The translations under genes were made by a program, and so were the position numbers. From Nautilus pompilius (Eukaryota > Mollusca > Cephalopoda > Nautilida > Nautilidae): a stretch of 64,000 nt of DNA. The notes below the pieces were generated by a model, which had not been told where the DNA came from, did no database searches, and saw only the letters and a program-made list of their open reading frames with translations. The stretch covers positions 135,001 through 199,000 of the forward strand of contig JACATO010001039.1 in the NCBI GenBank assembly GCA_018389105.1, read 5' to 3'. This document shows, one piece after another, positions 38,686 through 50,573 of the stretch (the first letter of the stretch is position 1; each line of letters begins with the position of its first letter).

Positions 38686-38733
38686 AGAGAGAGAGAGAGA
38701 TGGTGAGAGATGGAGAGAGAGAGAGAGAGAGAG
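38686..38733 (+). repeat. Short GA/GATGG purine tract
   Basis: GA run broken by ATGGTGAGAGATGG, of the same type as the longer purine tracts. Confidence 0.9.
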
Positions 38734-39008
38734 GTTTCCTTTTTTTTAAAATCGTTTCTCTAACCGACTGGGTAGAGGATTCAGTTACAAATTTCCCCTT
38801 GTTAACATGCCGAGCGATTCAAGTGGTTCTAGAAGTGCTAACAGAAATTCCCTTTGTTTCGCCAGACCTGCCCGGCAGATCCCCTCACATTCGCTGTTTG
38901 TTGTGAACCTCGCATCACGTTATTTTTACCCGCCTTACTGTTTGCTTGTACCTGTTGTTTCTCTCTATGTTCTGCGTGCAAATACACTTAATTCTATCTC
39001 ATCACCTT

Positions 39009-39011
<3 letters not shown>

Positions 39012-39054
<43 letters not shown>
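39012..39054. repeat. (CA)n microsatellite
   Basis: About 21 uninterrupted CA dinucleotides. Confidence 0.98.
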
Positions 39055-39055
<1 letters not shown>

Positions 39056-39314
39056 TCAGTTCCTTGTTTTACTTTATTAAATTACATTTTTCAAACTGTG
39101 TCTACTTTTAATTTCAATGGCACGACGTTTATCTACGGACTCCTTTATATTTTACGTTAATCTTGTTAGGTATCTTCTTTTCATTTTGGCATGGCTCCTT
39201 ACAGTTTTTAGAATATTAATCTCTTTTTCTTCTTCAAATTTCTATAAAACTGTTAATATGTACATTTTTAATAAATACTGACTACATAATAATATTCTGT
39301 TTACTGATAATCCG

Positions 39315-39580
39315 TTTTGACCAATCTGTCCTCAACTTACCATCTAGGAGATTTTGACACTTTTGTCCTTCTCAATTTTTTATATATACAATTTTGACAC
39401 TTTTGTCCTTCTCAACTTACCATATAAATAATTTTGGCACCTTTGTCCTTCTCAATTTTTTATATAAACAATTTTGACACTTTTGTCCTTCTCAACTTAC
39501 CATATAATAATTTTGGCACCTTTGTCCTTCTCAATTTTTTATATAAACAATTTTGACACTTTTGTCCTTCTCAACTAAAA
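39315..39580. repeat. 40-bp / 80-bp dimeric minisatellite
   Basis: The word TTTTGACAC or TTTTGGCAC starts at 39352, 39392, 39432, 39472, 39511 and 39551, a period of 40 bp with one 39-bp step. A diverged copy begins at 39315. Tails alternate between CTCAATTTTTTATA and CTCAACTTACCATATAA, and GACAC/GGCAC varies as well. Most of the array is therefore a dimer of about 80 bp, a second independent case of a two-monomer higher-order repeat. Confidence 0.92.
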
Positions 39581-39599
39581 ATGTAGAAATTTATTACGG

Positions 39600-41006
39600 A
39601 TTTTCTTTTTTGCCCATTCAACTTGATAATTTCTACTATAATAATTTAAACGCCTTTGGTTTATGTTTATATGTTTAGTCTGTAATCAATGACTAACTGA
39701 TCAAAAAGTGATTTTTAGTGCCGAAGAATCTCTCGTTTCGTGTAATCTTTATAGATGAGAGAAGGCTTGGAAGCTACCGGATTATCATTTATTGGTGGTG
39801 ATCTGGTCCAGATTTTTTTTAAGTTTGCAGTGATTCATCCAACCGATGGCGCGAGGTTGGTCCTGCTTCTTGGTTCTATCAGGATGCTTTCTTAGCTGCA
39901 GCGGGATTTATATCCGGATGCAGTGGGACTTGAAAAACATTCTCCATTCCGAGTTTCCCATGCTGTAATGGTCCTGGATGTATGCCGATTACGGTCAAGG
40001 ATTTTTGGATAAAGTACGGGGCCAAAAGGAAGGTTATCCTCGACAGGTGCTCGGCGAGATCGAGAAATGCAAGACCAGTTTCGTCCCTTCACAACGGTCC
40101 ACCACCCCGCGCTCGGCAGCTGGTTGCAACTACACGGACTCAAAAGCCTCGCCAACTTTCTCTCCAGATCGGACCTCATCTTTAGGACGTGAGACGGTGG
40201 ACGTTTCTTTAACCCCGTGAAGACCGTAATCTTCTGACACGCAAGAGGCCTGCAAACATGCACAATGTACCTGGCGATGGTACTGGTTATATCGGCCCAA
40301 TGGATGGATTCACGGCGATTATCAGCAAATGCTTTCTCATTTTCTGCCAACGTGATCTGTCTGATTCGTCCAATCAACCTCGTTCTCGCTCAGGCCTTCG
40401 GCTGAGAAACGAGCCAAGTCCAAAATCATTGCACTAATGCTTTTTTTTTTCTTAAACGGAAAATCCTAAGCAAATGCAAGCGGATGGTGCTAAGAGATGT
40501 CAAATAACCAAAATCGAGGCCCTTAATTCCAAGCCAGGTAAACTGTATCTTGTTCAGTAATGCGGTTGGCTATATAACAGGCTTATCCGACTGTCTGAAA
40601 TAAGCGGTGTGACCTTGTTGTGCTGGAAAGGGGTCATTATCACGTTTGTGATCCTTTTATTTCATTTACTGCGTTTCACGATGAGAAGGAAATGCATCAG
40701 TTTCGCGTTACCTCACAATTTGTCATCTTAACCATTCCTCTTTGTCTTCTTCGTCATGAATCCCCCATTCTGTAACTCCCAAAATACGTCTGCAAGAGAC
40801 GAACAAATCAGGTCAGAGCGAGTAACCTCTCCCTAACCTTATCTTTTACTAGGCAATGGCCATCTTAAGTCCTTGATTATTTAATTCAACAGGTCACGCA
40901 GATTCTCTATGTGATTTAATTACTTTCACGTGTTTTAAAAGCTCACAATTTTGCTAAGATATTTCCATGGTTTTAAAATACTGCGATTAGCATCCAATCA
41001 TACATG
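39600..41006. other. Noncoding stretch around a weak minus frame
   Basis: Apart from the 161-codon minus frame listed separately, nothing recognisable was seen. Confidence 0.45.
39892..40377 (-). CDS. Unrecognised 161-codon open frame
   Basis: Starts MIGRIRQITLAENEKAFADN. The first part has a soluble-protein-like mix of residues, and the second is rich in Arg, Ser and Pro. It has no known motif and no supporting splice sites that I could establish. Plus-strand frames of 67-80 codons overlap it. Chance or an old transposon fragment are equally likely. Confidence 0.12.
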   Translation of the reverse strand: MIGRIRQITLAENEKAFADNRRESIHWADITSTIARYIVHVCRPLACQKITVFTGLKKRPPSHVLKMRSDLERKLARLLSPCSCNQLPSAGWWTVVKGRNWSCISRSRRAPVEDNLPFGPVLYPKILDRNRHTSRTITAWETRNGECFSSPTASGYKSRCS

Positions 41007-41117
41007 AGAGAGAGAGATATGGAGAGATGGAGAGAGAGAGAGAGAGAGATATGGAGAGATGGAGAGAGAGAGAAAGAGATGGAGAGATGGAGAGAGAGAG
41101 AGAGAGATGGAGAGATG

Positions 41118-41167
<50 letters not shown>
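41007..41167 (+). repeat. GA/GATGGAGAGAT purine tract
   Basis: GA dinucleotides alternate with ATATGGAGAGATGG and GATGGAGAGATGG blocks. Not coding despite open frames on both strands. Confidence 0.93.
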
Positions 41168-41171
<4 letters not shown>

Positions 41172-41645
41172 ATCGCATATTATGCGTGGGTTCTTAAAAA
41201 AATACAGCTAGACGTGTACACATCTGACTCGCACCTTAATTAACACCTATATAAATAAGCAAACGTTGGCAGTAAAATGCGAAACCACGGAATAGCTGAT
41301 CGGGTGTAATCTTCATCATGGGAACAGTCAACACATTTAATGAGTCACGCTCTTCCTCGAGAGCCGTACTTTCTTTTTCTGACGATGTTTTCGTAATCTT
41401 TTACTGAGAAAAAAGTCTCCTTTTTTAAAAAAAATATTATTTCGACGACCTAAAATTCACAAGGAAACTGTTTGTTTGGTTTTATTCAAAGCTTTTATTA
41501 GTTTTATCTTAAAAAGATTTCCTGTTTTATTTCATTTTTCTACTGAAACGAGCTTTTAACCCTTTGTATGCCATCTGGGGTACGTTTGCGCTCATCTGCT
41601 TTTCGAATTCAGCACAGGTTGAGCCATGGCGCCATTATTGTTAAT

Positions 41646-41761
41646 TTAACCCTTTGTAGCGACAAATCTGTATGTCGCTCCTATCTCATCTTTCTAGCTG
41701 TACGATTTTGTTTGCTCTTGGTATAAGGGAGATAAGAACTGACTTGTATACCGAGGGTTAA
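41646..41761. mobile_element. TTAA-flanked MITE candidate (piggyBac-like)
   Basis: TTAA (41646-41649) is followed by CCCTTTGTAGCG, and 108 bp later CCGAGGG is followed by TTAA (41758-41761). The reverse complement of the right end starts CCCTCGGTA, so the ends match at CCCT..GTA. TTAA target duplications with CCC...GGG ends are the hallmark of piggyBac transposons. A second TTAACCCTTTGTATGCC at 41556 repeats the left end 90 bp upstream, suggesting nested or tandem ends. The element has no coding capacity. The terminal repeats are short, so chance remains possible. Confidence 0.35.
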
Positions 41762-42984
41762 AACTCCAATGGTATAAAAGTGTATGTCAGATCTGGTGAG
41801 CAAGTGTAAGTGCTTAGTATAAAGCTGAATCTATACAGGTCGGACGTCCTAGTGCCGTCTGAAGATCAAAGAAAAGGCTACATTTATTGTTCTTTGGAAA
41901 TGGTGTTTTATAAGAATATGTTCTTACGAAGACAAAACAGTCGGCGATAGAACTGGGACTGAGCCATTTGTATCAGGCAAGGCTGTTCAGTTTCATACGT
42001 TCTTTTGTGTATTTTTTAAAAACCCTATTGGCATCGATTGTGAATCAAACATAACTTTAAACGGTATCCAACCTCTCTCTGCGTTTGTGTGTGTGTGTGT
42101 CTCTCTCCATTCTGGCTGGAATATACGAGTCCAGCTCTGTCTGTAAGCGCAGATCTTATAAAGATGGCACACTGCGAGTCGGAATAGCTTCGTGGCGACG
42201 TACCACACTGGAATAGCTTTTTTGCAGGCATAACACAAACCAAGTTGCTTTTATTGGTAGCATAGGACAAGGCAATAATTACAAATTGGATTGCAGCTGC
42301 CTGCTTACGATAGAGTACACGATGCTAATTTATTTTTAGGGGGTGTTATAAAGAATTAAACATCTTTCTTACCGTACAAATAATTGAAACGTTGCACAGT
42401 GTTTTCTATCCCCATCTCTCGCGAGGAGACCGCCATGTTGGAAAACAATGGCGAGCGGCCCTCTGTACTGGGATGCTCTGTATTTTCCTTTCTTGCTGCA
42501 TGATGTTGTTGCTGTTGTTTTCTCCCAAATATTAAAGAAAAAGAAAAACTGAACAAGAAAGTTTTTCCTCAAAACGGAAACCGAGGAATACGGTCGGGAT
42601 GGGGCTTGAATACCCTTATAAAATTAAAGGTAAATTAGAACAATTTGCGCATTGTAATGCGGTTCGAGTTCATGATTTTAAATCGGGAAGGGGCTGACCT
42701 TCATCTGGCTCGCGATGGAGAAGCGCACCAACCCCTCCAAACCTCGGATCCCCTCAACTCGTGGAACCGCTGGGCAGGAAGCGACCTGATTTTTAAATAC
42801 TGATCATTAAATTTATATGGATGTCCTCCGGAAATTAATCTATGGCAAATCATAATTGAAAAGAAAATTAAATCAATTCTGTTTTGGCTGTGTGCAGAAG
42901 ACCCTCAACCCGCGCCAGGTCGCCGCAAACTTATTTCACCCCCAAGTGAATTACCTGGCGGCCCCTTCCTCCCGGTGACAATGG
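41762..42984. other. Noncoding stretch, no gene recognised
   Basis: A short (GT)n lies near 42085. ACCGCCATGTTGG near 42430 and ACAATGGCG near 42446 resemble YY1-type promoter elements in opposite orientations. No gene body was found. Confidence 0.4.
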
Positions 42985-43020
42985 CGGCCGTGACGTCAGC
43001 CCCCACAGGACGCGAGGTAG
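42980..43020 (+). promoter_or_regulatory. Candidate promoter: YY1-like plus CRE
   Basis: ACAATGGCGGCCG is followed directly by a perfect CRE, TGACGTCA, at 42991-42998 in a CpG-containing stretch. GCGAG/GTAGGAAAG about 15 bases on resembles a 5' splice site. YY1-like sites just downstream of transcription starts and CREs just upstream are common in animal promoters. No transcript is visible, so this is only a candidate. Confidence 0.25.
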
Positions 43021-44255
43021 GAAAGCAGTTCTCCGCGTCTCAGGTGGTTCGCGATCTCCGAACTTCTGCCAGAAAACCATGAAGAGAAAATCTGTAACGT
43101 TTCACTTCCCTCTTAATTACGTTTTTCGTTTGCAATTACAAAAAAAAAAAAAATGTAGAGCGACGAGAGAAGGCGCTGTGGCTTGCAAGCAGAAAACCTA
43201 CGAATAGAGAGATTTAAAGCTGAGAGTTGTGCTAAATTTAAACATCGAATCTAATTTTAGGTGTTAACAGGGTTAAGCTGCCTGGAAACCGTTCAGGAGC
43301 AGATTTCTAATCTGCGACCGAGCTTATCATTTTTCGTTCATTTTCTTTCTGCTAATCTTGAAAACACAGTTCCGAACCGCTACTTCACTCTAGGCCTTTC
43401 TTCCACTTTAGCCTGTTCTCATTTATGCTTGAACTTTTGCCTAATTTTTCAAAAATTCTGCTTCATTCACGAACGTTTTTCGTTTTGGTCATTGGTTCAA
43501 ACACAGACTGAAGACTTCAAAGCTAAGTTTTTCTTCAAATTCTAAATTGACAGACAAGACAGAACACACACACACACTTATACACAGACAAACGCACGCG
43601 CGCACTTATACACAGAAAAAACGCACACGCACACATATACACAGGCACAGAGAGAGACAGGCAGACAGGTGCGCTCTTCAGTGGTTTGATGGGGGGCAAA
43701 TTGTCCGCAGCTGTTCGCTCATCGGTGGGTTTGCTTAAGGATCAACAACTTCCGTTTATTTAGCCTACCTGCAGCGTTCACGTCGCACGCGAGCGGCATC
43801 CTCACCTTAGGGAGGCCACAGGATAAGAACGCGATATTTGGCGGCAAGAATGCTGACGTCAGAGGGTCGATGAGGTGGCCGGCGCCGCATTTTATCACGG
43901 ACATGCTTCTTTGTTGGTGTCGAAGTGGGAAAGTCAACAACGATGGATAAATATTGGGCAGAAGTTGGCCTGCCTTCGCAGACCAGCAGATGCGGCGACC
44001 CCGCTCGCTCAGTACACCACGACAGACTTCCCGTACGTGTCCACGGCTCGATGGGAATTTCCGAGCTGTTGGTGCCACGCCCACGTTCACTCTCCGTCTG
44101 AGAACTGTGGGAACCTCGTCGTCGGGGAAAACGTGAGTGTCCCGAGAAAAGGCAGGATGGCGTCGTGGCGTCTGGGTTGGTCACTGCAATCGATCACTGA
44201 CATTACCTGGATGAAGTTGCTTGCGTCTCTCCGATCTTCTGGTTTTACCTTTCGC

Positions 44256-44257
<2 letters not shown>
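43021..44257. other. Noncoding stretch, no gene recognised
   Basis: Diffuse CA-rich repeats lie at 43565-43645. A perfect CRE TGACGTCA is at 43854-43861, in a GC-richer block where open frames of about 120-150 codons overlap on both strands without recognisable content. Confidence 0.4.

Positions 44258-44305
<48 letters not shown>
44258..44305 (+). repeat. (GA)n microsatellite
   Basis: Pure GA run of about 24 units. Confidence 0.97.
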
Positions 44306-44307
<2 letters not shown>

Positions 44308-46754
44308 ACACTTTTGCTACATTTGCAGCCGTCTGATGGAGATTCGGTCTTCATGTTCACAAGGCGAAGCTTCTATTCTGTTGTTTGGAATGCAGAGACA
44401 AAGCTTTCTTATAGCATCTTATAGTAGTCGACGACGAAACATTCAATGTATTAGGGATTTTCGGCTGGTTCTTACCAAGATTCCATCCCCAGCTCTGTTC
44501 CCCGTTTCCATGACAACCAGTTTCTGCGAGCCTTCTGTTTGCAGCATGGCCGCCTGTAGACTGAGGCTTTCTCTGGCCTGTACGCATTCTTATGTTTTGC
44601 CATCATGTGAATGGGACAGTCTTTGTCAATTCTTAAATTTGTTGGTAGTTAAAGGATTAAGCTTCCTGAAATTATTTTTCTCTCTCTCTGAATGTGGACA
44701 AAAGACGTCAGCGACACCGGTTTCTTCCGTGGCAAAACATTTTAGAGTCGAATTACTTCGTTAGACAAGACGGCAAGAATTTAGTGCTAGATGCTCGTGT
44801 AGTGGCAAGAGACCCCACACGAACGTCCTGCCTCCTCGACTTACGCCAAAATGTTAGAATTCTATTCAATTTAAATATTAGTTCAAAAGATTAGATTTCT
44901 ATTTATATCTGTGAGTGAGTGAGTGACTGTGGGAGAGTGAGTGAGTGAGCGAGTGAGTGTGTGCTCTGTTTGCAGATACGGGTTGTTATTTCTCATCTTT
45001 CGCAGATCAAATAAAATCAGTCCTCCTAAAAAGTTTATGATAATTGTTCGTAGGATAACAGAAACATTTTCAATCTTACTTCCTTTCAATAAGAATGCAA
45101 GAAAGAAGATACAAATTTGATAAATTGTAAACGAAAATCTTAATCTTGAATCGACAACAAAGGAATTTTTATCCTTTTCATAAATTGTCAAAGTGAAGAT
45201 AATATCGGGAAATATTCGTTCGGATGCCGCTCGCTTTCTTCCCGTCAATGTTCATCCTAAAAATTAATTTATACATTTTTTTTATTCCTAGAAAAGAAAA
45301 AAAAAAAGAAGAACAAAAACAAAAAGGATTTTATTCTAAGAGGAAAAATCATATAGGCCAGGTCTGCGCTTTTAGACATGTTATTTGGAAAGTTGATTTA
45401 TGGAAGTTTTTGATCCATTAAAAACATTATTTTAAAGTTTGAATTAGAAGTGTGCGTATACTTAGATAGAATCCGTCTGCTTGATATTTTAATTATAACT
45501 TGAAACTGAACCGTTTTTCTAAGCTTTGTGTTACAGAGTTGGCGGGACCCATTAATCAGGTCTCACAATGCCCACCATAGATACTTTTTCTGATTGCTTA
45601 CTATATTCTGAAACCAATTAGTTTACCTACAAAATTTTAAATACCTTGTCTACATCTTCTTTTTAACGTTTCATCTTTATACGTTTACAGAAGATAAAAA
45701 AAGAATTAAAAGGAGTACTGGCCGCCATTTTGCAACAACAAAAAAAATCCAATTTGCAACAAATTTAAATTTAAAATTCCAGTTTTTTTTTTTTTTTTAA
45801 ATGAGTTTTCTTTGAAAATCTGAGCAAAACAAAAAAAAGTGTCCAATAAGAGACGAACGTAACCAAACAGAGAACAGGTTTACCGGCTCCACCGGATGTG
45901 CGAGGTTGTTTGGATGTGAGAAACACGCTGCATCAAATAAGAAATACTGTTGCTACTTTGGTGATTCCTTAATCTTTTTGGAGGAACTCGGCGTTTTCGT
46001 GAACTAGTAATCGATGTGAACGTTTTTCCTTCTTATTTCTAATATTCAGGTGTGTAATTTAACTCTATCCACAGGTGGTAATCCATCTGATCCACCTCAA
46101 ATCGAAGGTATGCGCTCATAACGGTTATCTGCCAGTTGGGAGCAGATGATATGGACAGAATACGATTTCGTGTAATGAAGCAGGTCATCTTATCCACCAA
46201 AAGGATATTGAACTCTGAATCTGCACAAATTTGAGGCAAATTGCTATTCATTTCCCCCTTCTTTTCTTCTTGCAGCAGACACTGGTAGTGGGGTTCGAAT
46301 GAATCCCACGGCGGTTTTAGTGATAATATCCCGAATCTCCTAAAGAAAAAAACAAAACAAAAAGAATTTCAAGAATTATTAAAACAATTGAAATCAAAGG
46401 AAAGAAATTCGCGGGTCACTTTCTTCTCCCTCCTTCGCCCATCCCAGGTGGCATTTTTTGTTTGTTAGCCAGTTTACCCCCCGCGCGGTCGGTTTTCGGT
46501 GCTACAGAAAATACAGGTGAAGAGATAAAAGAACACGTCTACTAATTTGAAATTGCTGTATCCCTGGACCAATTATCATGTTTTGTTTTAGTTTTGTCTT
46601 CTTAGCATCTTCAGCTTATTTGTCAGCCATCTGCATGCGCATTTCCGAAAAGGATATCCTTTAATATTCGGCAGAGTCGGGATTCATTCCAGCATCGTTA
46701 CTGGAGTTGGCGACCGTTAGAAAGTAATTAGATTAATTTTAATCATTATAATTT
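44306..46754. other. Noncoding stretch, no gene recognised
   Basis: A GTGAGTGAGT-type repeat lies at 44910-44962. A splice-acceptor-like CTGTTTGCAG is at 44974, without a closable exon. The rest is AT-rich. Confidence 0.45.
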
Positions 46755-46836
46755 GCTCTCCTCTCTCTCTCTCTCTCCATCTCTTTTTGTACTAACATTA
46801 TCATCATCATCATCTCACTCTCTCTCTCTCTCTTCC
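46755..46836 (-). repeat. (CT)n tract with decayed CRE unit, locus 6 (probable)
   Basis: A CT run is followed by GTACTAACATTATC at 46789-46802, then by (ATC)n and another CT run. Intact copies elsewhere read GTACTGACGTCATC in this orientation. The three differences are all G-to-A or C-to-T changes, as expected from decay of a CpG-containing site. The purine strand is minus. Confidence 0.55.
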
Positions 46837-47575
46837 TTTCTTTCAAACTGCAAGTTGGTGACAGCTCTGAACTCCGAGAAAATGTCGCCAAACTCTTTTT
46901 AAAAACAGGTAGTAGCCTTTCTTCTGCAAAAACAGACCTTTCTGGAACCCATTCTCTCCGTGTGAAGCTTATATGTCTCTCCTCTCTATTTGGCTGCAAA
47001 CTCGTTCCGAACAGTAAGATTAACACGGAGGTTTTTGCTGCTAAACCATGAAATTGCTCAATCTTTGAAGCACTATAATGCATCCATCAGTCACCTAGTT
47101 TAACATGAAGAGGTAACCAAAGACGAGACTGTTACTGTTCTTCTAAGTTTAAATACATACTGAAGTTGGTTAATAAAAAAACAGAACAGAATTTACTCCT
47201 TTACATATACGCACGCGCACGAACACACACACGCGCGCACAACACCACACACACACACACACTTAGCCAAATAGACACCTACCTAGATCACCAGTTCCAA
47301 AAGCGTTTTTAAAATAGTTTTAAACACCTATGAATGACGTCATAGCTCTTCAGTCGAGGAAACAAAAAAAAAACCCACGTCTCTTAGTTGCTCTTGGTGT
47401 TGTGTGTCGTTGGTTTTCCTATTTATACAAAAAACAAGTCGGTTCTGGATAAAGTATGAGAAATCTGCTCCGAACTTTTGAGCCAGTTCGGTATTGCATC
47501 GGTCACTGGAATAGTCGTAATCAGATAATAGTTTGAACTAGAACCTAGCTGATTATCGTCGTGCCATTTGTGAAC
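46837..47575. other. Noncoding stretch
   Basis: CA/CG-rich repeats at 47210-47262 and a single perfect CRE TGACGTCA at 47335-47342. No gene recognised. Confidence 0.5.
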
Positions 47576-47611
47576 ATGAGAGAAAGAGAGAGAGAGAGAT
47601 GGAGAGAGATG

Positions 47612-47679
<68 letters not shown>

Positions 47680-47960
47680 AGAGAGAGAGCAAGAGAGAGA
47701 GAGATGGACGAGAGAGAGGAGGAGAGAGATGAGCTGGAAAAGAGGAGAGAGATGGAGAAAGAGAGAAAGATGGAGAGAGATGGCGAGAGAGAGAGAGATG
47801 GAGAGAGAGGAGAGAGAGGAGAGAGAGGAAGAGAGAGGAGAGAGCGAGAGAGAGAGAGGAGATGGAGAGAGAGAGAGGAGAAAGAGAGAGAGAGATGGAG
47901 AGAGAGAGAGAGAGAGATGGAGACCGAGAGAGATATGGAGAAAGAGAGGAAAAGATGGAG

Positions 47961-47998
<38 letters not shown>

Positions 47999-48065
47999 CG
48001 AGAGAGGAGAGACGAGAGAGAGAGAGAGAGAGGAGAGAGAGGAGCGAGAGGAGAGAGAGAAAGAT
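47576..48065 (+). repeat. 490-bp GA-rich purine tract
   Basis: A long purine strand of GA with GATGGAGA, GGAGAGA and GAGCGAGA variants. It is less uniform than the 8.2-kb tract, with scattered C and T suggesting greater age. Open in several frames on both strands only because it lacks stop codons. Confidence 0.93.
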
Positions 48066-50493
48066 GCAGTCAGGATCCGTCAATAGACCGAAACACAAAA
48101 GCCACCATGGTGATCGAGATTTTAATTTGGCTTTTTGTCCATTGATAATAACTTGACATATGCGCGCGTATGTTATATCTGCCCCTCACACATTTGTACA
48201 TGCGATGTGCAAGAAACAATCAAACACCACCAAATTAAGTTCCGACACACACACACACGCACACACATGTTTTGTTCACAAGTTATAGTTTATAGTTACT
48301 CAGTTATTCGGAGGGACAAGAAATCCCTCAGCTAATATAGAGAGCCCACCCTCGTCGCTGTAAACCATCTATCCCATGTATTTCCAAATGGATTAATAAT
48401 GGTAGGTTAGACAATATAGTCCCGGCTGAACAATTATTCGTGCTATTGGAATAAGTCAATTTGCGATACGGTTTCAAAAGAAACAGCAGTCAGCTTTTCT
48501 ACTCACTCTACGTGATTTATGTATATAATATAAACATGCTATTGTCGCGACTGGCATTTAAATTGCAATTATAACGGAATGAATGCATTAAAAGTCTGCG
48601 GTAGACTCTTCTGGTGTTTATACACGTAGTCACGTGATTCGCTGCGTCAGTTCAGCTAATCAGACCACTCAACAACGATAAAGATGGTCGTTGAACCTCA
48701 TATGGTCGGATTAACCTCGAATAATTTCATAATTCTGCATGTAAAACCTCAGATTACAATAAATTTTTACGTGTCTGCATATAATACTGTATGAATGTCA
48801 ACTACAATATTAATATCAAATGTAGACTCATTCTTAATTTCCTTATCGATAATAAAATCTATCAAATTTTGATTGACAGTCTCCCTTAGTTAGGCTTCTT
48901 TCCTTTTGCATATTATTATCCCCCCATCTGCCGACTGACTACAAAATGAAAGCAGAACACACAAATCCACGAAGTTACATTGTCGCTGAAGCAAAACGTT
49001 ATGCACGACAACGTATGGAGAAGCCAACTGACTTCTCTCAACCGGATGGAGCGTGAGACGGAAGTGCGTCATTGGCCGCCAGGGTCTCCTGAACTCACCG
49101 CGTCGCGCGAGACACGGGGAAACGCGTTCCCGGTTCCAACAATAGCCCCATCGGACCGGACATTCCCTCGAAGGTAGCCCGCCCACCCACCCACTCCAGT
49201 ACCACCATCTACCGAGAAGAGAGCAGAAACCCATCTTTCCATCTCCTCCAAAACGTCCGGTTAATTGAGCGCAGAAGCTAAAAGTCGGTTCGCTGGCAAA
49301 ACGAGTGTTTGAATCAGGTTTTGTGAAATATTAACCCTTTTAATTATGTCACAATGGTTTTGCAGATACGGGTTAGTCGAAATCTGGATACAACAGCAGC
49401 CCGAATTATTTAAAGAAACCGGTGGATCTAATTTCCCGCTAAGCTTCATTGGCCCCTGTATCGACGAGTTTTCTAATTACGCCCTTCATTTTACAATCGT
49501 CACCTTGCTAAAAGCTTTCTCGTAAAGTAATTTGACAGAAAAACTAACAACAACAAAACTAAGAAGAAGGAAGAAGGCCGTCGTCATCATTAGCTATTTC
49601 CAACTATTAAATTCTTACTTCCTCACGCCAGTCTCCCGGTTAAATGTAATTATTTCAAATCCCGCCATCAGATTTGCCGTCCGTGAACACAGATTACGTA
49701 ATAAACATGGCCTCTGCTGCCATACCGATTACTGCTCTCGTTTAAATTGTCCGCGTTCATTACATACCTTCGATAAACGTGGAAATGGCTAATTGCCGGA
49801 TACACTGCTGCGACTTATCACCCCGTTTCTGAGATGCCCATTGGCTTGGCATAATTCGAGTTTCCTCCAGCAGTACACCTCAAAAGATGTGACCATCTCC
49901 GCAGAGTAGCCCCGGGGATATGACGTAACGAAAGCCGGATCGGCCAACCGTGACCGAACAGATGTGTGTGTGTGGGGGGGGGGAGGCTGCAGAGGGGAAG
50001 GAAACAAAAGGCTGGTCTGCCTAGTATTTGCCCGGTTTATATGAAAAAGCCCGAGTGGCGAGGCCATTCTGGGCTAAAGACAATATAAAAAGAAATTAAG
50101 TGCCAATTTAAAATGCTTCCTTCTTGAAAGTGTCCGTTTGATACTTTGCCAGCAGAAAGTGAAAACGTCAAACGGAATTCCAAACGCTTTCAACATCCCT
50201 GACGTCTGCCCGACGATGACAGGTTTATTGTGCTACTAAAATGAGTCAGAAGTAATCTTCTCCCAGGAGGAAACATTTCTACGCTTAGAGAGGCTGATAG
50301 CCATTTTATGACTTACAGAAACTGTCATCTTTAAAAATGGAAGCACAACTTTTTTTCTAATTATCAAACTAGTAACTTTAGTATCGAAGCGTTTTTTTTT
50401 TTTAATAAAAAAAATAAAGTTGGTCTGGAGGACGAAAAACATTTCGGGATCTGGATAACAATAGTATCAGCACTCAGAACTGATGAACAAATC
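48066..50493. other. Noncoding stretch, no gene recognised
   Basis: AT-rich at 48300-48880 and GC-richer at 48980-49200. A (GT)n-G11 run lies at 49965-49983. Frames up to 114 codons show no known domain. Confidence 0.45.
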
Positions 50494-50573
50494 TCTCCTC
50501 TCTCGTTCTCGTTCTCGTACTGACGTCATCTCTCTCTGTGTGTACTGACGTCATATCTCTCTCTCTCTCTGCG
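50494..50573 (-). repeat. CRE-bearing minisatellite, locus 4, inverted
   Basis: Two perfect TGACGTCA octamers at 50521 and 50546 (25 bp apart) lie within CT-rich DNA, each preceded by GTAC. This is the mirror orientation of the other loci, whose order is TGACGTCA then GTAC then GA. Short flanking CT runs and TCTCGTTCTCGTTCTCGTAC replace a long GA run. Confidence 0.9.

Noticed and set aside
47553..48156. Open frames of 180-190 codons in the 47.6-48.1 kb purine tract
   Set aside because: Same low-complexity effect as at 8.2 kb.
44968..49375. Shared TTTGCAGATACGGGTT at 44970 and 49360
   Set aside because: A 16-base match between two points of a 64-kb window is about what chance allows, and the flanks do not match.
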